This document shows, one piece after another, positions 35,544-44,547 of a stretch of 64,000 nucleotides of DNA (position 1 is the first letter of the stretch; each line of letters opens with the position of its first letter). The notes beneath the pieces are model-generated. The model was not told the origin of the DNA and searched no databases. It saw only the letters and a list, made by a program, of their open reading frames with translations. The translations under genes and the position numbers were made by a program. Source of the stretch: Alphaproteobacteria bacterium (GTDB lineage: Bacteria > Pseudomonadota > Alphaproteobacteria > CAAHEQ01 > UBA3637); NCBI GenBank assembly GCA_017647405.1, contig JAGCKR010000060.1, positions 1 through 64,000 of the forward strand, written 5' to 3'.

Positions 35544-36518
35544 TTAATATGTGATATTTTTTAATAATTCTTTAATTTCATCCGGTTTATCGAAAACGAA
35601 TTCACCATCAGCGATGTGGATATCTTTTAATAAATCGCGGGGAATTTTAACAGCGTCTTTGGTTGTTGTCACTAATGGCAATCCGTTTGCCTTTTTTTGC
35701 AATTGTTCGATATCAAATCTGGTATAAAAATAATGGTCCGGATAACTTTCTGTTTTTATCGGATTAACATGGTGTTCTTTTAACAGATTGAAAAATTTTT
35801 GTGGTTGCCCAATGCCGGCAAATGCTAAAACGTCTTTATTCTTTAATGCCGATAAAAATTTTGTTTTAGGTTTAAAATGGCCGGTGAAAACCGGAAGATC
35901 AATATTGTTGCGTTGTAGATAAAATGAAATACCCCATTCATCTTTTCCGGCAATTACAATAGCATCAGCTCTGTTTAATCCTTTTAAAACCGGTTCACGC
36001 AAAGGACCAGCAGGCATGACGCATTCGTTTCCAAACCCCTTTTTGCCGTCAACAACAATAAATGAAAATGTTTTAATAAGAGAAGGATTTTGAAATCCAT
36101 CATCCATGACAATACATTCTGCCCCACGTCTGATGGCAAGTTGCGCACCTCTGGCTCTTTGATTATCAACAACTGTTGGGGCATAACAAGCCAGTAAAAC
36201 GGCTTCGTCTCCCACATCATAGGCAGAATGGGTTTTTAAATCAACCATCACATTTTTTAAATGAGATTTATATCCATGGTTTAAAAAGAAAAAGGATTTT
36301 TTTATTTTATAAAGTTCTTTAGCAATGGCTAAACAGACCGGTGTTTTTCCTGTTCCACCGACAGAAAGGTTTCCAACACAAATAACCGGTATATTTGCTT
36401 GATAAGGTTTTGCTCTTCTAATGCGGTAAGCTGTTGCAAATGCATAAAGAGCTCCCAATGGTTTCAAAAGTTTTGATAAAAAAGAATTGGGGATATCCCA
36501 AAATTTCGGTGTGCCCAT
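35544..36518 (-). CDS. lpxK: Tetraacyldisaccharide 4'-kinase
   Basis: Phosphorylates lipid A disaccharide at O4'. The P-loop is VGGTGKTPV (about residue 52), with ARRGAECIVMDDGFQNPSL carrying the Asp-Asp metal site and YPDHYFYT near the C-terminus. 324 residues. GGCGGAGG precedes ATG 36518. Between waaA and lpxL. Confidence 0.95.
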   Translation of the reverse strand: MGTPKFWDIPNSFLSKLLKPLGALYAFATAYRIRRAKPYQANIPVICVGNLSVGGTGKTPVCLAIAKELYKIKKSFFFLNHGYKSHLKNVMVDLKTHSAYDVGDEAVLLACYAPTVVDNQRARGAQLAIRRGAECIVMDDGFQNPSLIKTFSFIVVDGKKGFGNECVMPAGPLREPVLKGLNRADAIVIAGKDEWGISFYLQRNNIDLPVFTGHFKPKTKFLSALKNKDVLAFAGIGQPQKFFNLLKEHHVNPIKTESYPDHYFYTRFDIEQLQKKANGLPLVTTTKDAVKIPRDLLKDIHIADGEFVFDKPDEIKELLKNITY

Positions 36519-36604
36519 TTTTGCCTCCGCCCAAAAGAAACATTACTTTCTTTACTATATCATAAAAAATAAAGATATCCAGTCTTTTTTTTGTTTTTTA
36601 GACC

Positions 36605-37870
36605 TTAAATATTAAATTTTTGGTGTAAGATTTCCCATACTCGATCTAAAACACTCATTTCCGATGTTGCTAAACGTTCGGCATTTTCACGCATTTCGCT
36701 AAAATGCGCGGGTTTAATTAAAAATTGTGCAAGAATACTTGATAATTCTTCTTTATTTTGAACTTCAACAAGGGCATTTTTTTCTTTTGCCGTTGCAACA
36801 ATTTCTTTGAAATTAAAAGCATATGGCCCGATAACAACAGCTCTTTTTAAGCGCATAGGTTCAAGCATGTTTTGTCCTCCGAAAGCAATCAGAGAACCCC
36901 CAACAAAAACAAAATCTGTTAATTGATATAAAAGACCCATTTCACCAATAGTATCTGCCATATAAATATCTGTATCAGCTGTGATTTCTTCACTTTTGGA
37001 ACGTCTTGCAACTTTTAATCCTTTTTTTTCAAATTGCATAATTAAAGCATCGGCTCTGTTTGGGTGACGTGGAACAAAAACAGTTAAAAGATCCGGATAT
37101 TTTTCTTTTAATGTTATGTGGATTTCGGCACCTTGTAATTCTTCGTTTTCATGAGTGCTGGCCATCGTCCAACAGGGACGATTATTAATTGCCTGATGAA
37201 TTTTTTTTAGCTCTTCTTGATCAAATGGCGGATTAACAGCTGCAAATTTTAAATTTCCCGTTGAAACAACATTTTCTGCTCCCAAAACCTTTAATCTTCT
37301 GGCATCTTCTTGTGTTTGACCAAAGGAAAGAGTGAATAAAGATTGAATAGTTTTAATGATATAAGGATGTTTTTGCCAGCGAGCAAAAGATTTATCGGAA
37401 ATGCGCCCGTTTAAAAGAATGAGCGGTTTTTTATTTTTTTTGATGGCTGTTAGCATATTGGGCCAAAAATCAGACTCAAACCATAAAACAGCATCGGCAT
37501 TCCAGTATTTCACAAAACGTTTTGCTGCCAAGGGGGTATCAATCGGAATAAACTGATGAAAAGCTCTTTCCGGTAATCTTTTTTTCATAAGTTCGGCAGA
37601 TGTGACGGTGCCAGAGGTAACCATTACATGCATTGATTTATCTTCATCCAGCATTTTTTTTACAAGAGGAAGCATAGATAAACATTCGCCAACACTGGCT
37701 CCATGCATCCAAATAAGTTTCCCTTTCGGCCTTTCTTTCTTTGGAAAACCTAATCGTTCATTTAAACGGGATTTATCTTCTTTGTTTTTCAAAAGCCTGA
37801 ACCCTATAAAAATTAAAATAAATGGATACAATAAAATGCAAAGACATTTATAAAAAAATAATGCTGTCAT
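36605..37870 (-). CDS. waaA: 3-deoxy-D-manno-octulosonic acid (KDO) transferase
   Basis: Transfers KDO from CMP-KDO to lipid A. WaaA features in order: N-terminal hydrophobic helix, IWMHGASVGECLSMLPL, FIPIDTPLAAKRFVKYW, ESDFWPNML, STHENEE, VPRHPNRADAL and FVGGSLIAFGGQNMLEPM. 421 residues from ATG 37870; a TTG at 37876 is less likely. It leads the waaA-lpxK-lpxL unit. Confidence 0.95.
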   Translation of the reverse strand: MTALFFYKCLCILLYPFILIFIGFRLLKNKEDKSRLNERLGFPKKERPKGKLIWMHGASVGECLSMLPLVKKMLDEDKSMHVMVTSGTVTSAELMKKRLPERAFHQFIPIDTPLAAKRFVKYWNADAVLWFESDFWPNMLTAIKKNKKPLILLNGRISDKSFARWQKHPYIIKTIQSLFTLSFGQTQEDARRLKVLGAENVVSTGNLKFAAVNPPFDQEELKKIHQAINNRPCWTMASTHENEELQGAEIHITLKEKYPDLLTVFVPRHPNRADALIMQFEKKGLKVARRSKSEEITADTDIYMADTIGEMGLLYQLTDFVFVGGSLIAFGGQNMLEPMRLKRAVVIGPYAFNFKEIVATAKEKNALVEVQNKEELSSILAQFLIKPAHFSEMRENAERLATSEMSVLDRVWEILHQKFNI

Positions 37871-37959
37871 TTTCAATTTCTTTCTGATAATATATATTTA
37901 AGAAACGAGGTTTTTTTCTAATGGCATACTAAAATAATTCATTTAAAAAGGCAAGAAAA

Positions 37960-38547
37960 ATGATTACGGTTATTTCAAAAAATAAACTTTATACGGATAC
38001 GTTATGTGATGCATTAAAAGACTTGGATGCAAAAAATTATAATCATGACAAAGAGTTTGGAGAAGCGTTGATTATCGCTTTGGATCAAGAATTAACGGAT
38101 CAGATTTTGGCTCAGGAAGTTTCTTGTCCTGTGTTGTTGATAGGTGCAACTCATGAGGAAGCTGATATTGAATTAACGGCTCCTTGTAGTTTATATGAAT
38201 TAAAATTGCATTTAAAAACTTTATTGGAAAAGAAAAATGCAGCTCAGGTTTTTGAAAATAAACGTTTTTTGTTTGATGGGGCGAAACGTTCACTGTATGA
38301 TAAAAAAACAAAAAAGGATTATTATTTAACAGAAAAAGAAACAGATTTGATTTCTTTTTTGGTTCGTTCATTGCCGGAAGGTGCTTCAAAAACAGATTTG
38401 CTCACTGAAGTTTGGAAATATCGAGCAGATATTGAAACGCATACAGTTGAATCTCATATCTATGCGTTAAGGCAAAAAATTGGCGAAAAGGCGGCCGAAA
38501 GTTTATTAAAAAATAATGACGAGGGATATATCTTGGTTAATGAATAA
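37960..38547 (+). CDS. OmpR-type winged-helix regulator with degenerate receiver
   Basis: 195 residues. The C-terminal half (about 100-195) is an OmpR/PhoB winged helix: LTEKETDLISFLV, KTDLLTEVWKYRADIETHTVESHIYALRQKIG, then GYILVN. The N-terminal 90 residues have the strand-helix rhythm of a receiver but lack the acidic pair, a convincing phospho-Asp and the Lys-Pro motif (reads APCS). It is likely phosphorylation-independent. Divergent from waaA, with which it shares a 90-bp upstream gap; regulation of that operon is possible but only inferred. Confidence 0.75.
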   Translation: MITVISKNKLYTDTLCDALKDLDAKNYNHDKEFGEALIIALDQELTDQILAQEVSCPVLLIGATHEEADIELTAPCSLYELKLHLKTLLEKKNAAQVFENKRFLFDGAKRSLYDKKTKKDYYLTEKETDLISFLVRSLPEGASKTDLLTEVWKYRADIETHTVESHIYALRQKIGEKAAESLLKNNDEGYILVNE

Positions 38548-38552
38548 AAAAA

Positions 38553-38580
38553 AGCGGCTTTTCAAGCCGCTCTTTTTTTT
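38553..38580. terminator. Terminator after the winged-helix gene
   Basis: 8-bp GC-rich stem AGCGGCTT / AAGCCGCT, loop TTC, followed by CTTTTTTTT; between convergent genes. Confidence 0.88.
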
Positions 38581-38591
38581 ATTTCTTTTTA

Positions 38592-39008
38592 TTAGATCAA
38601 AGATTTTTTGTTTGTTTTGATATTCAAACCATTGTTGATGTTTGAATTTAAAGAAACTTTTGATTTTAATGAAGAAACATTTGATTTAAATCCGTATGCA
38701 TTATTGATAGCGGCATTTGATTTAATTGTTGTTTGTGCAGAAACAGCTTTCAAATTTGTTTTTGCTTTTGTTGTTTTTGTAATCGTGGAAGCTTTTGATG
38801 TTTTAGAAGCTGTTTTTGTGCTTGTTTTTGTTGAAGCAGAAGCTTTTTTTGTTGTGCATTTTGATGTTTTGCAAGATGATTTTGAATTCATCAATTTATC
38901 GCAAGCTTTTTGCCAGAATTCATTTTCTTGACCCCAAGGACGGCCGGATTCTTCCCACATGTAATAAGCCGTCAAACGGATTTCTTCCTCATTTGTGTAT
39001 TTTTTCAT
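38592..39008 (-). CDS. DUF2934 protein with Lys/Ser/Thr-rich tail
   Basis: 138 residues. The first 35 match DUF2934: EEEIRLTAYYMWEESGRPWGQ then EFWQKA. The remaining 100 are low-complexity Lys, Thr, Ser and Ala, resembling the basic tails of histone H1-like proteins, with two Cys near the junction. This suggests nucleic-acid binding, but that is inference. ATG 39008 has GAGGAG upstream; the longer frame to 39041 lacks one. Confidence 0.75.
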   Translation of the reverse strand: MKKYTNEEEIRLTAYYMWEESGRPWGQENEFWQKACDKLMNSKSSCKTSKCTTKKASASTKTSTKTASKTSKASTITKTTKAKTNLKAVSAQTTIKSNAAINNAYGFKSNVSSLKSKVSLNSNINNGLNIKTNKKSLI

Positions 39009-39242
39009 AATAAAAACTCCTCTAGTAAATGTGAAACTCAACTAGAATATAAAATAAATAATTTTTTAATTCAATTCCTTTTTTATTGTTTTATGAAAAA
39101 AGAAAAATTATTTTGATTTTTTTTATTAATAAATAGTTAATCATTTACTTTTTGTTAATAAAAAAAGAATTTGTTAAGTAAAAAAAGAGAAAAACAAAAA
39201 ATTTTTCTCTTTAAAAAATTGCGATTCGGAAAAAAGATAAAT

Positions 39243-40535
39243 TTATCCAATTTTTGTTCGCACAACCGTCAGGGCTGGTAATAAATCACGGATTTCTTTT
39301 TTAAGAGGAATTTCAACGGATTGGCCAAGATGACCGGAAGAAATTTCTTCTGTTTCGGTTCCTGTTCTGTGGTCATAAAGTTCCGTAACAGTAATACGAA
39401 TAGGATCAAGTTTATAAGGAGATAAAAATTCAAGTTCCATTCCTTTTTGAATTTTATGTTTGATTTCCATGATAATGCGATCTTCTTTTTCCCCTTTAAC
39501 AAGACCGGCATATCGCCATGTTCCATCGCTTGCCGAAACATCATAATTATGTGCTTCAGGGCCGGCATTTCCGTCTAAGAATCCAACGGTATAACCACGA
39601 GATTGAAGTGTCATCAGTTCTTCCATATATTTATCTGGTGACCAATTTTCAGGATCGTTAAACCAATCGTCAATGGCGTGGCGATATGTTCTGGCAGTAA
39701 TGGCGGCATAGTATTCTGATTTATTTCGTCCTTCAATTTTAAAAGAATCAATGCCGATAGGAAGAAGGTCATTTAAACGTGGCAACCAACATAAATCCCT
39801 TGAATTCATGATATATGTGCCATTTTCATCTTCATCAATTTGCATTAGTTCACCCGTTCTTGTTTCTTCTTCAATATAATAAGTATTTTCTGATTTTGGA
39901 TGAATAGGTGCAGATTCATATATTTTATAACGCCATCTGCAAGAATGAGCACAATTTCCTTTGTTAGCGCTTCTACCAGTCATAAAGTTTGAAAGCAGGC
40001 AACGACCTGAATAACTGACACATAAAGCCCCATGAATAAATGTTTCAATTTTAATGTCAGGGCATTGTTCTCTGATTTCTTTGATTTCAGATAGAGGAAC
40101 TTCGCGCCCTAAAACGCAAAGACTGGCCCCTTGTTTTTTCCAAAAATTAACCGTGAGAGTTGAGCAAACATTTGCTTGTGTTGAAATATGAAGAGGCAAC
40201 GTTGGAATTTCTTCTTGAATGCGAGCAAAAATACCAGGATCGGCTACAATGACACCATCTGGATTCAAATCTTTTAGAAGAGTGATAAAGTTTTCGATTT
40301 TTTCGATATCTTTATTATGCGTGAATAAATTAACAGTGAGGTATACTTTTTTGCCAAGCAAATGAGCATATTCAATGCCTTCCTTCATTTCTTCAGGAGT
40401 AAATGAAATTTTATTTCGAAGGCAAACACCAGGCATACCGGCATAAACGGCATCTGCCCCATATAAGAAGGCTGTTTTTAATCTATTAAGTGAACCAGCT
40501 GGAAGTAAAAGTTCCGGTTTTTTGATTTCTTTCAT
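39243..40535 (-). CDS. U32-family protein (TrhP/YrrO-like, tRNA U34 hydroxylation)
   Basis: The start PELLLPAGSLNRLKTAFLYGADAVYAG and the Cys-bearing signature SGRCLLSNFMTGRSANKGNCAHSCRW are those of peptidase-U32 proteins of the TrhP branch, which help make 5-hydroxyuridine in tRNA position 34 and probably hold an iron-sulfur cluster through these Cys. 430 residues. No protease activity is implied. Monocistronic. Confidence 0.85.
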   Translation of the reverse strand: MKEIKKPELLLPAGSLNRLKTAFLYGADAVYAGMPGVCLRNKISFTPEEMKEGIEYAHLLGKKVYLTVNLFTHNKDIEKIENFITLLKDLNPDGVIVADPGIFARIQEEIPTLPLHISTQANVCSTLTVNFWKKQGASLCVLGREVPLSEIKEIREQCPDIKIETFIHGALCVSYSGRCLLSNFMTGRSANKGNCAHSCRWRYKIYESAPIHPKSENTYYIEEETRTGELMQIDEDENGTYIMNSRDLCWLPRLNDLLPIGIDSFKIEGRNKSEYYAAITARTYRHAIDDWFNDPENWSPDKYMEELMTLQSRGYTVGFLDGNAGPEAHNYDVSASDGTWRYAGLVKGEKEDRIIMEIKHKIQKGMELEFLSPYKLDPIRITVTELYDHRTGTETEEISSGHLGQSVEIPLKKEIRDLLPALTVVRTKIG

Positions 40536-40719
40536 TTTTTTATCCTTTTTAATTTTATTTTGGGCGTATTATATCCTTTTTTTTAAGAAAAATCAAAAAA
40601 ATATTACACTTTTTTAAGTTTTTGCTTTATAATGGCGAACATTGGTTGAAAAAGGAGTTGACTTTTTAAATTTAGAAAACAACATCTTTTATATTAAAAA
40701 TGATAAGAAAGGATTGAAT

Positions 40720-42249
40720 ATGACAAGACAAAAACCTGTTGTGCTTTGTATTTTGGATGGTTGGGGATATCGCGCTGAAACGGATTATAATGCCATTGAA
40801 ACGGGGAATACTCCTGTTTGGCACAATTTGATTAAAGAATATCCGACAACAATGCTCAAAACTTCCGGTTTGGATGTTGGTTTGCCGGCAGGTCAAATGG
40901 GTAACTCAGAAGTGGGGCATACGAATTTGGGAGCAGGGCGTGTTGTTTTGCAGGATTTGCCTCGTATTGATAAAGCGATAGAGACAAAAACATTAAACGA
41001 AAATCCTGTTTTATTAGATTTAATTGAAAGTTTGAAAAAATCAGGTGGCGTCTGTCATTTAATGGGACTTATTGGTCATGGGGGCGTTCATGCACAACAA
41101 ACGCATATTATTGCACTTGCTAAAATTTTAGATGAAGCAGGGGTAAAGGTTTGGTTGCATTGCTTTATGGATGGTCGTGATACGGCACCGGATTCAGGTC
41201 TTGGCTTTGTGAAAGAATTAAATGGGGCGTTGGCCGGTTGTTTAAATGTTAAAATTGCAACGGTATCTGGTCGCTATTATGCCATGGATCGGGATAACAG
41301 ATGGGAACGTATTGATCTTGCTTATCAAGCTCTTGTCGATGCAAAAGGAAAGCGTTTTGAAACGGCTGAAAGTGCGATTGAAAGTTCTTATTCTGAAAAA
41401 GTTTATGATGAATTTATTATTCCGTGCGTAATTGGGGATTATGAAGGAATGAAAGATGGTGATGGTTTAATTATGTCAAACTATCGCTCTGATCGTGCAA
41501 GAGAAATCACCCGTATTTTATTGCAATCGGATTTTGATGCTGCTCCTCGTTCACGTGTTGTGCAATTTGCTGGAGCTGTGGCGATGACGGAATATTCTGT
41601 TGAGCATAATAAATGGCTTAAAGTTTTGTTCCCACCTGAAGAATTAACCAATATTTTTGGCGAAGTGATTGCGCAACATGGTTTAAAACAATTACGTATC
41701 GCTGAAACAGAAAAATATGCTCATGTTACTTTCTTTTTTAATGGTGGTAAAGAAACATTATTCCCGAATGAAGAACGCATTTTGGTTCCAAGTCCAAAAG
41801 TAGCGACTTATGATTTGAAACCGGAAATGTCAGCCATTGAAGTGACGGATAAATTAGTTGAAGCTATCAATGAAGATAAATTTGATGTGATTATCGTTAA
41901 CTATGCTAATGGCGATATGGTTGGTCATACTGGGGTGATGGAAGCAGCTGTCAAAGCAGTTGAAACAGTGGATGCTTGTTTAGGTCGAGTTGTTGAGGCT
42001 GTTAAAGCTAAAGATGGAGCTGTTTTTGTTACAGCTGACCACGGGAATGCTGAACGCATGAAAGATGAAATAACGGGTGCACCATATACGGCACATACGA
42101 ACACTCCGGTGATGGCGGTTTTGGTAAATGCACATGGTGTTAAAGGATTAAAAGAAGGTTGTTTGGCAGATGTTGCCCCAACTCTTCTTGAAATTATGAA
42201 TATTGCTCAGCCAAGTGATATGACGGGTACTTCTTTAATTGAAAAATAA
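40720..42249 (+). CDS. gpmI: 2,3-bisphosphoglycerate-independent phosphoglycerate mutase
   Basis: Glycolytic enzyme interconverting 3- and 2-phosphoglycerate with two Mn ions. The N-terminal VVLCILDGWG, the catalytic S63 in GQMGNSEVGHTNLGAG, HGGVHAQQTH, DGRDTAPDSG and the C-terminal VFVTADHGNAERM are all there. 509 residues from ATG 40720, preceded by AGAAAGGA. The open frame to 40642 is not homologous and is leader. Confidence 0.97.
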   Translation: MTRQKPVVLCILDGWGYRAETDYNAIETGNTPVWHNLIKEYPTTMLKTSGLDVGLPAGQMGNSEVGHTNLGAGRVVLQDLPRIDKAIETKTLNENPVLLDLIESLKKSGGVCHLMGLIGHGGVHAQQTHIIALAKILDEAGVKVWLHCFMDGRDTAPDSGLGFVKELNGALAGCLNVKIATVSGRYYAMDRDNRWERIDLAYQALVDAKGKRFETAESAIESSYSEKVYDEFIIPCVIGDYEGMKDGDGLIMSNYRSDRAREITRILLQSDFDAAPRSRVVQFAGAVAMTEYSVEHNKWLKVLFPPEELTNIFGEVIAQHGLKQLRIAETEKYAHVTFFFNGGKETLFPNEERILVPSPKVATYDLKPEMSAIEVTDKLVEAINEDKFDVIIVNYANGDMVGHTGVMEAAVKAVETVDACLGRVVEAVKAKDGAVFVTADHGNAERMKDEITGAPYTAHTNTPVMAVLVNAHGVKGLKEGCLADVAPTLLEIMNIAQPSDMTGTSLIEK

Positions 42250-42265
42250 GAAGTTTCTTAAAATA

Positions 42266-42301
42266 AAAAACTCACTTAAAGGGATTTTAAGTGAGTTTTT
42301 T
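42266..42301. terminator. Terminator after gpmI
   Basis: 15-bp stem AAAAACTCACTTAAA / TTTAAGTGAGTTTTT with loop GGGAT. Confidence 0.93.
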
Positions 42302-42334
42302 ATTACTTTTGAATTTGTTAAGTCATGCTGATTG

Positions 42335-43399
42335 TTATATAATCACGCCGCCGCATAACACACAATCATCTTGATAGCAAACAACCGATTGACCTTTTGT
42401 GAGAGCGCTTTGTTCTTCATCAAAAACAACTTCAATTTCAGTATCAGACAGACGAATAAGTGTTGCAGGAACAGAACGACCGGCCGAGCGATATTTTGCC
42501 ATCACAGGGAAGGGCGTGTTTAAAGGGATATCTATTCCGCCTATAACAACTTCATTTGCCAAGCATTTTTTTGAAAATGTGGCTTCTTTGGGGGCAACGA
42601 TCACTTCATTATTTTTAGCATCAAGTTCAACAACATAAAGCGGAACAGGATGCGCAATGCCAAGTCCTTTGCGTTGGCCAATGGTGTAATTAAAAAAGCC
42701 TTCGTGATGTCCCAAAATTGTGCCGTTAATATGACGAATAACTCCTTTTTTAGGAGATTGCTCTAAAAGATCGGCATAATCTCCACTATAAAAATCCTGA
42801 CTATCTTTTTTCTCAGCAACAGGAATGTTTCTTTCCATAGCCATGTTGCGCACTTCTTCTTTTGTGAAATTACCAAGAGGGAACATAATGGTTTTAAGTT
42901 GTTCTTGTGTTAGGCGATAAAGAAAATAGCTTTGATCTTTTTTTTCGTCTTTGCCTTTTTTTAGGATATATTTCCCATTTTTTTCTTCAATATTGGCATA
43001 ATGACCTGTGGCAAAACAATCAAATTCAACGCCTTCTTTTTTTGCGCGTTCTAATAAAAGACCAAACTTCATTTCGGCATTGCATTTAATGCAAGGGTTG
43101 GGCGTTGTTCCATTCAAATACGATTCTTTAAAATATTTTAAAACAGTTTGTTTATATTCTTCTGAGCAATCAAGAATAACCGTTTCAATGCCGTGATTTT
43201 TTGCCCATTCTTGTGCCAATTTATAATCTTCTTTTTCTTTTGGACCATAACAAGAGTTTATAGATTCTTTTAAATTTGGAATATCTTTATTATAAATTGA
43301 CATGCTCAGACCAATAACGTCATATCCTTGTTCTTTTAAAAGAAGCGCTGCCAAAGTTGAATCCACTCCACCACTTAATCCAATTGCTATTTTTTTCAT
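42335..43399 (-). CDS. mnmA: tRNA-specific 2-thiouridylase, atypical MnmA
   Basis: ATP-dependent thiolation of U34 in tRNA Lys/Glu/Gln. The PP-loop SGGVDS (9-14), the first catalytic Cys C103 in NPCIKCN, ATGHYA and the C-terminal GQRKGLGIAHPVPLYVVELD and KYRSAGR are clear. The second catalytic Cys, usual in SQD-x-CF, is replaced by Tyr 204 (DSQDFYSGDY). Additional Cys are C50 in SCYGP and a C-terminal DDCVLCGG. It looks like a separate MnmA subfamily, perhaps with another sulfur relay. 354 residues; followed 10 bp downstream start-to-end by the Ca/Na exchanger gene upstream in the same strand. Confidence 0.88.
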   Translation of the reverse strand: MKKIAIGLSGGVDSTLAALLLKEQGYDVIGLSMSIYNKDIPNLKESINSCYGPKEKEDYKLAQEWAKNHGIETVILDCSEEYKQTVLKYFKESYLNGTTPNPCIKCNAEMKFGLLLERAKKEGVEFDCFATGHYANIEEKNGKYILKKGKDEKKDQSYFLYRLTQEQLKTIMFPLGNFTKEEVRNMAMERNIPVAEKKDSQDFYSGDYADLLEQSPKKGVIRHINGTILGHHEGFFNYTIGQRKGLGIAHPVPLYVVELDAKNNEVIVAPKEATFSKKCLANEVVIGGIDIPLNTPFPVMAKYRSAGRSVPATLIRLSDTEIEVVFDEEQSALTKGQSVVCYQDDCVLCGGVII

Positions 43400-43408
43400 A
43401 AACGCTCC

Positions 43409-44323
43409 TTAAAATAAATACCAGATATAGCCTGCATAAGAAAGTAAAAATAAAACACCAATGGTTCGTGAAAAACATTTCTGCCAAAAGGCGATAGTAG
43501 TTAAAATAGTAGCAACCAAAAGCATAATTACTGAATCAATTTGCATATTAGCATCAATTTTAATCGGTAAAACAAGGGCGACTGCTCCTAAAATGAAAAG
43601 GGCATTATAAATATTTGATCCGACAACATTTCCAAACGCAACACCGTTTTCTTTTTTTAATGAAGCAACCATGGAGGCGGCAAGTTCCGGTAGCGATGTG
43701 CCGACCGCAACAATGGTCAGGCCGATAACGGCTTCTGAAACACCCCAAATCCTGGCCAATGTAATGGCATTATCAATCAAAAATTTGGCGCCCAGCATAG
43801 TCAGTGCAATACCAATAATTGAGATGATAAGGGCTTTGGGTAGGGACATTTTTGGGCTTTCTTCTTCATCTTCTTTATGATTTTTTTTGTCTGTTTTATA
43901 GCAATAATAAACATAGCCAATTAATGTTAAAACAAAAATAAGACCCATAAATCGATTAATGAATCCTAAATAAGAGGCGATGACAACAAAGATACTGGCA
44001 ATCATTAAAACAAGCCCATCGCGTTTAAAATCTTTGATGTCAATTTTAACAGGATGAACAACGGTAGCAGCGCCTAACACCAGTAAAATATTGGCAATAT
44101 TTGAACCGATAACATTTCCGACAGCAATGCCGTTTGATCCTTTAAAAACGGAAATAAGTGAGGCGAGAAGCTCAGGGGTTGAAGTGCCAAATCCCACCAA
44201 AACAAGGCCGATCACAAGAGACGAAAGCCCCATTTTTTTGGCTACATTAACGGAACCATCAACAAGCAAATTTCCCCCGTAAACAAGCAAACAAAGACCG
44301 ATAATAAGCATTAAATAAACCAT
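43409..44323 (-). CDS. Calcium/sodium antiporter family protein (YrbG-like)
   Basis: Two inverted alpha repeats each with the CaCA ion-binding motif: GFGTSTPELLASL with GNVIGSNIANILLVLGA, and AVGTSLPELAASM with GNVVGSNIYNALFILGA. About ten membrane helices in 304 residues, with an acidic cytosolic loop (KNHKEDEEES). Inner membrane. It precedes mnmA on the minus strand. Confidence 0.95.
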   Translation of the reverse strand: MVYLMLIIGLCLLVYGGNLLVDGSVNVAKKMGLSSLVIGLVLVGFGTSTPELLASLISVFKGSNGIAVGNVIGSNIANILLVLGAATVVHPVKIDIKDFKRDGLVLMIASIFVVIASYLGFINRFMGLIFVLTLIGYVYYCYKTDKKNHKEDEEESPKMSLPKALIISIIGIALTMLGAKFLIDNAITLARIWGVSEAVIGLTIVAVGTSLPELAASMVASLKKENGVAFGNVVGSNIYNALFILGAVALVLPIKIDANMQIDSVIMLLVATILTTIAFWQKCFSRTIGVLFLLSYAGYIWYLF

Positions 44324-44416
44324 GTTTTCCTCTTTTCTTTAAAGTTAAAGTGAAAATATTTTAACTGATTTTCTTTTTTTTTGCAAATTGAAAAAAGAGA
44401 TCTTTTGAATATAATT

Positions 44417-44460
44417 TTATGTGACAATATTGTTACATAATAAATACATATTTGTTACAT
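44417..44460. promoter_or_regulatory. Palindromic operator with an extra half-site before the FadL-like gene
   Basis: A 24-bp near-perfect palindrome, TTATGTGACAAT / ATTGTTACATAA (one mismatch), at 44417-44440. TTGTTACAT recurs exactly 22 bp later (44430 and 44452), two helical turns. This is about 90-130 bp before the FadL-like start, in a 224-bp gap also shared with the divergent exchanger gene. The binding protein is unknown. Confidence 0.6.
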
Positions 44461-44547
44461 TTTGTTTCAAATTTACTTATTTAATTTCTTTTTCATAAAA
44501 ATATATGTATCAAAAAAAGGTCTTTAATAACTTATAGGAGTTTTATT

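Noticed and set aside
40642-40719. 26-codon N-terminal extension of gpmI
   Set aside because: Not homologous to GpmI, and AGAAAGGA supports ATG 40720.
42335-43399. Frameshift or point mutation in mnmA explaining the missing Cys
   Set aside because: The frame is intact and surrounding motifs (SCYGP, DSQDFYSGDY) are coherent, so it looks like a subfamily trait.
44417-44440. CRP-like site before the FadL-like gene
   Set aside because: Half-sites TGTGA and TTACA are separated by eight bases, not the six of CRP sites, and the inner bases fit a different palindrome; kept as an unassigned operator.
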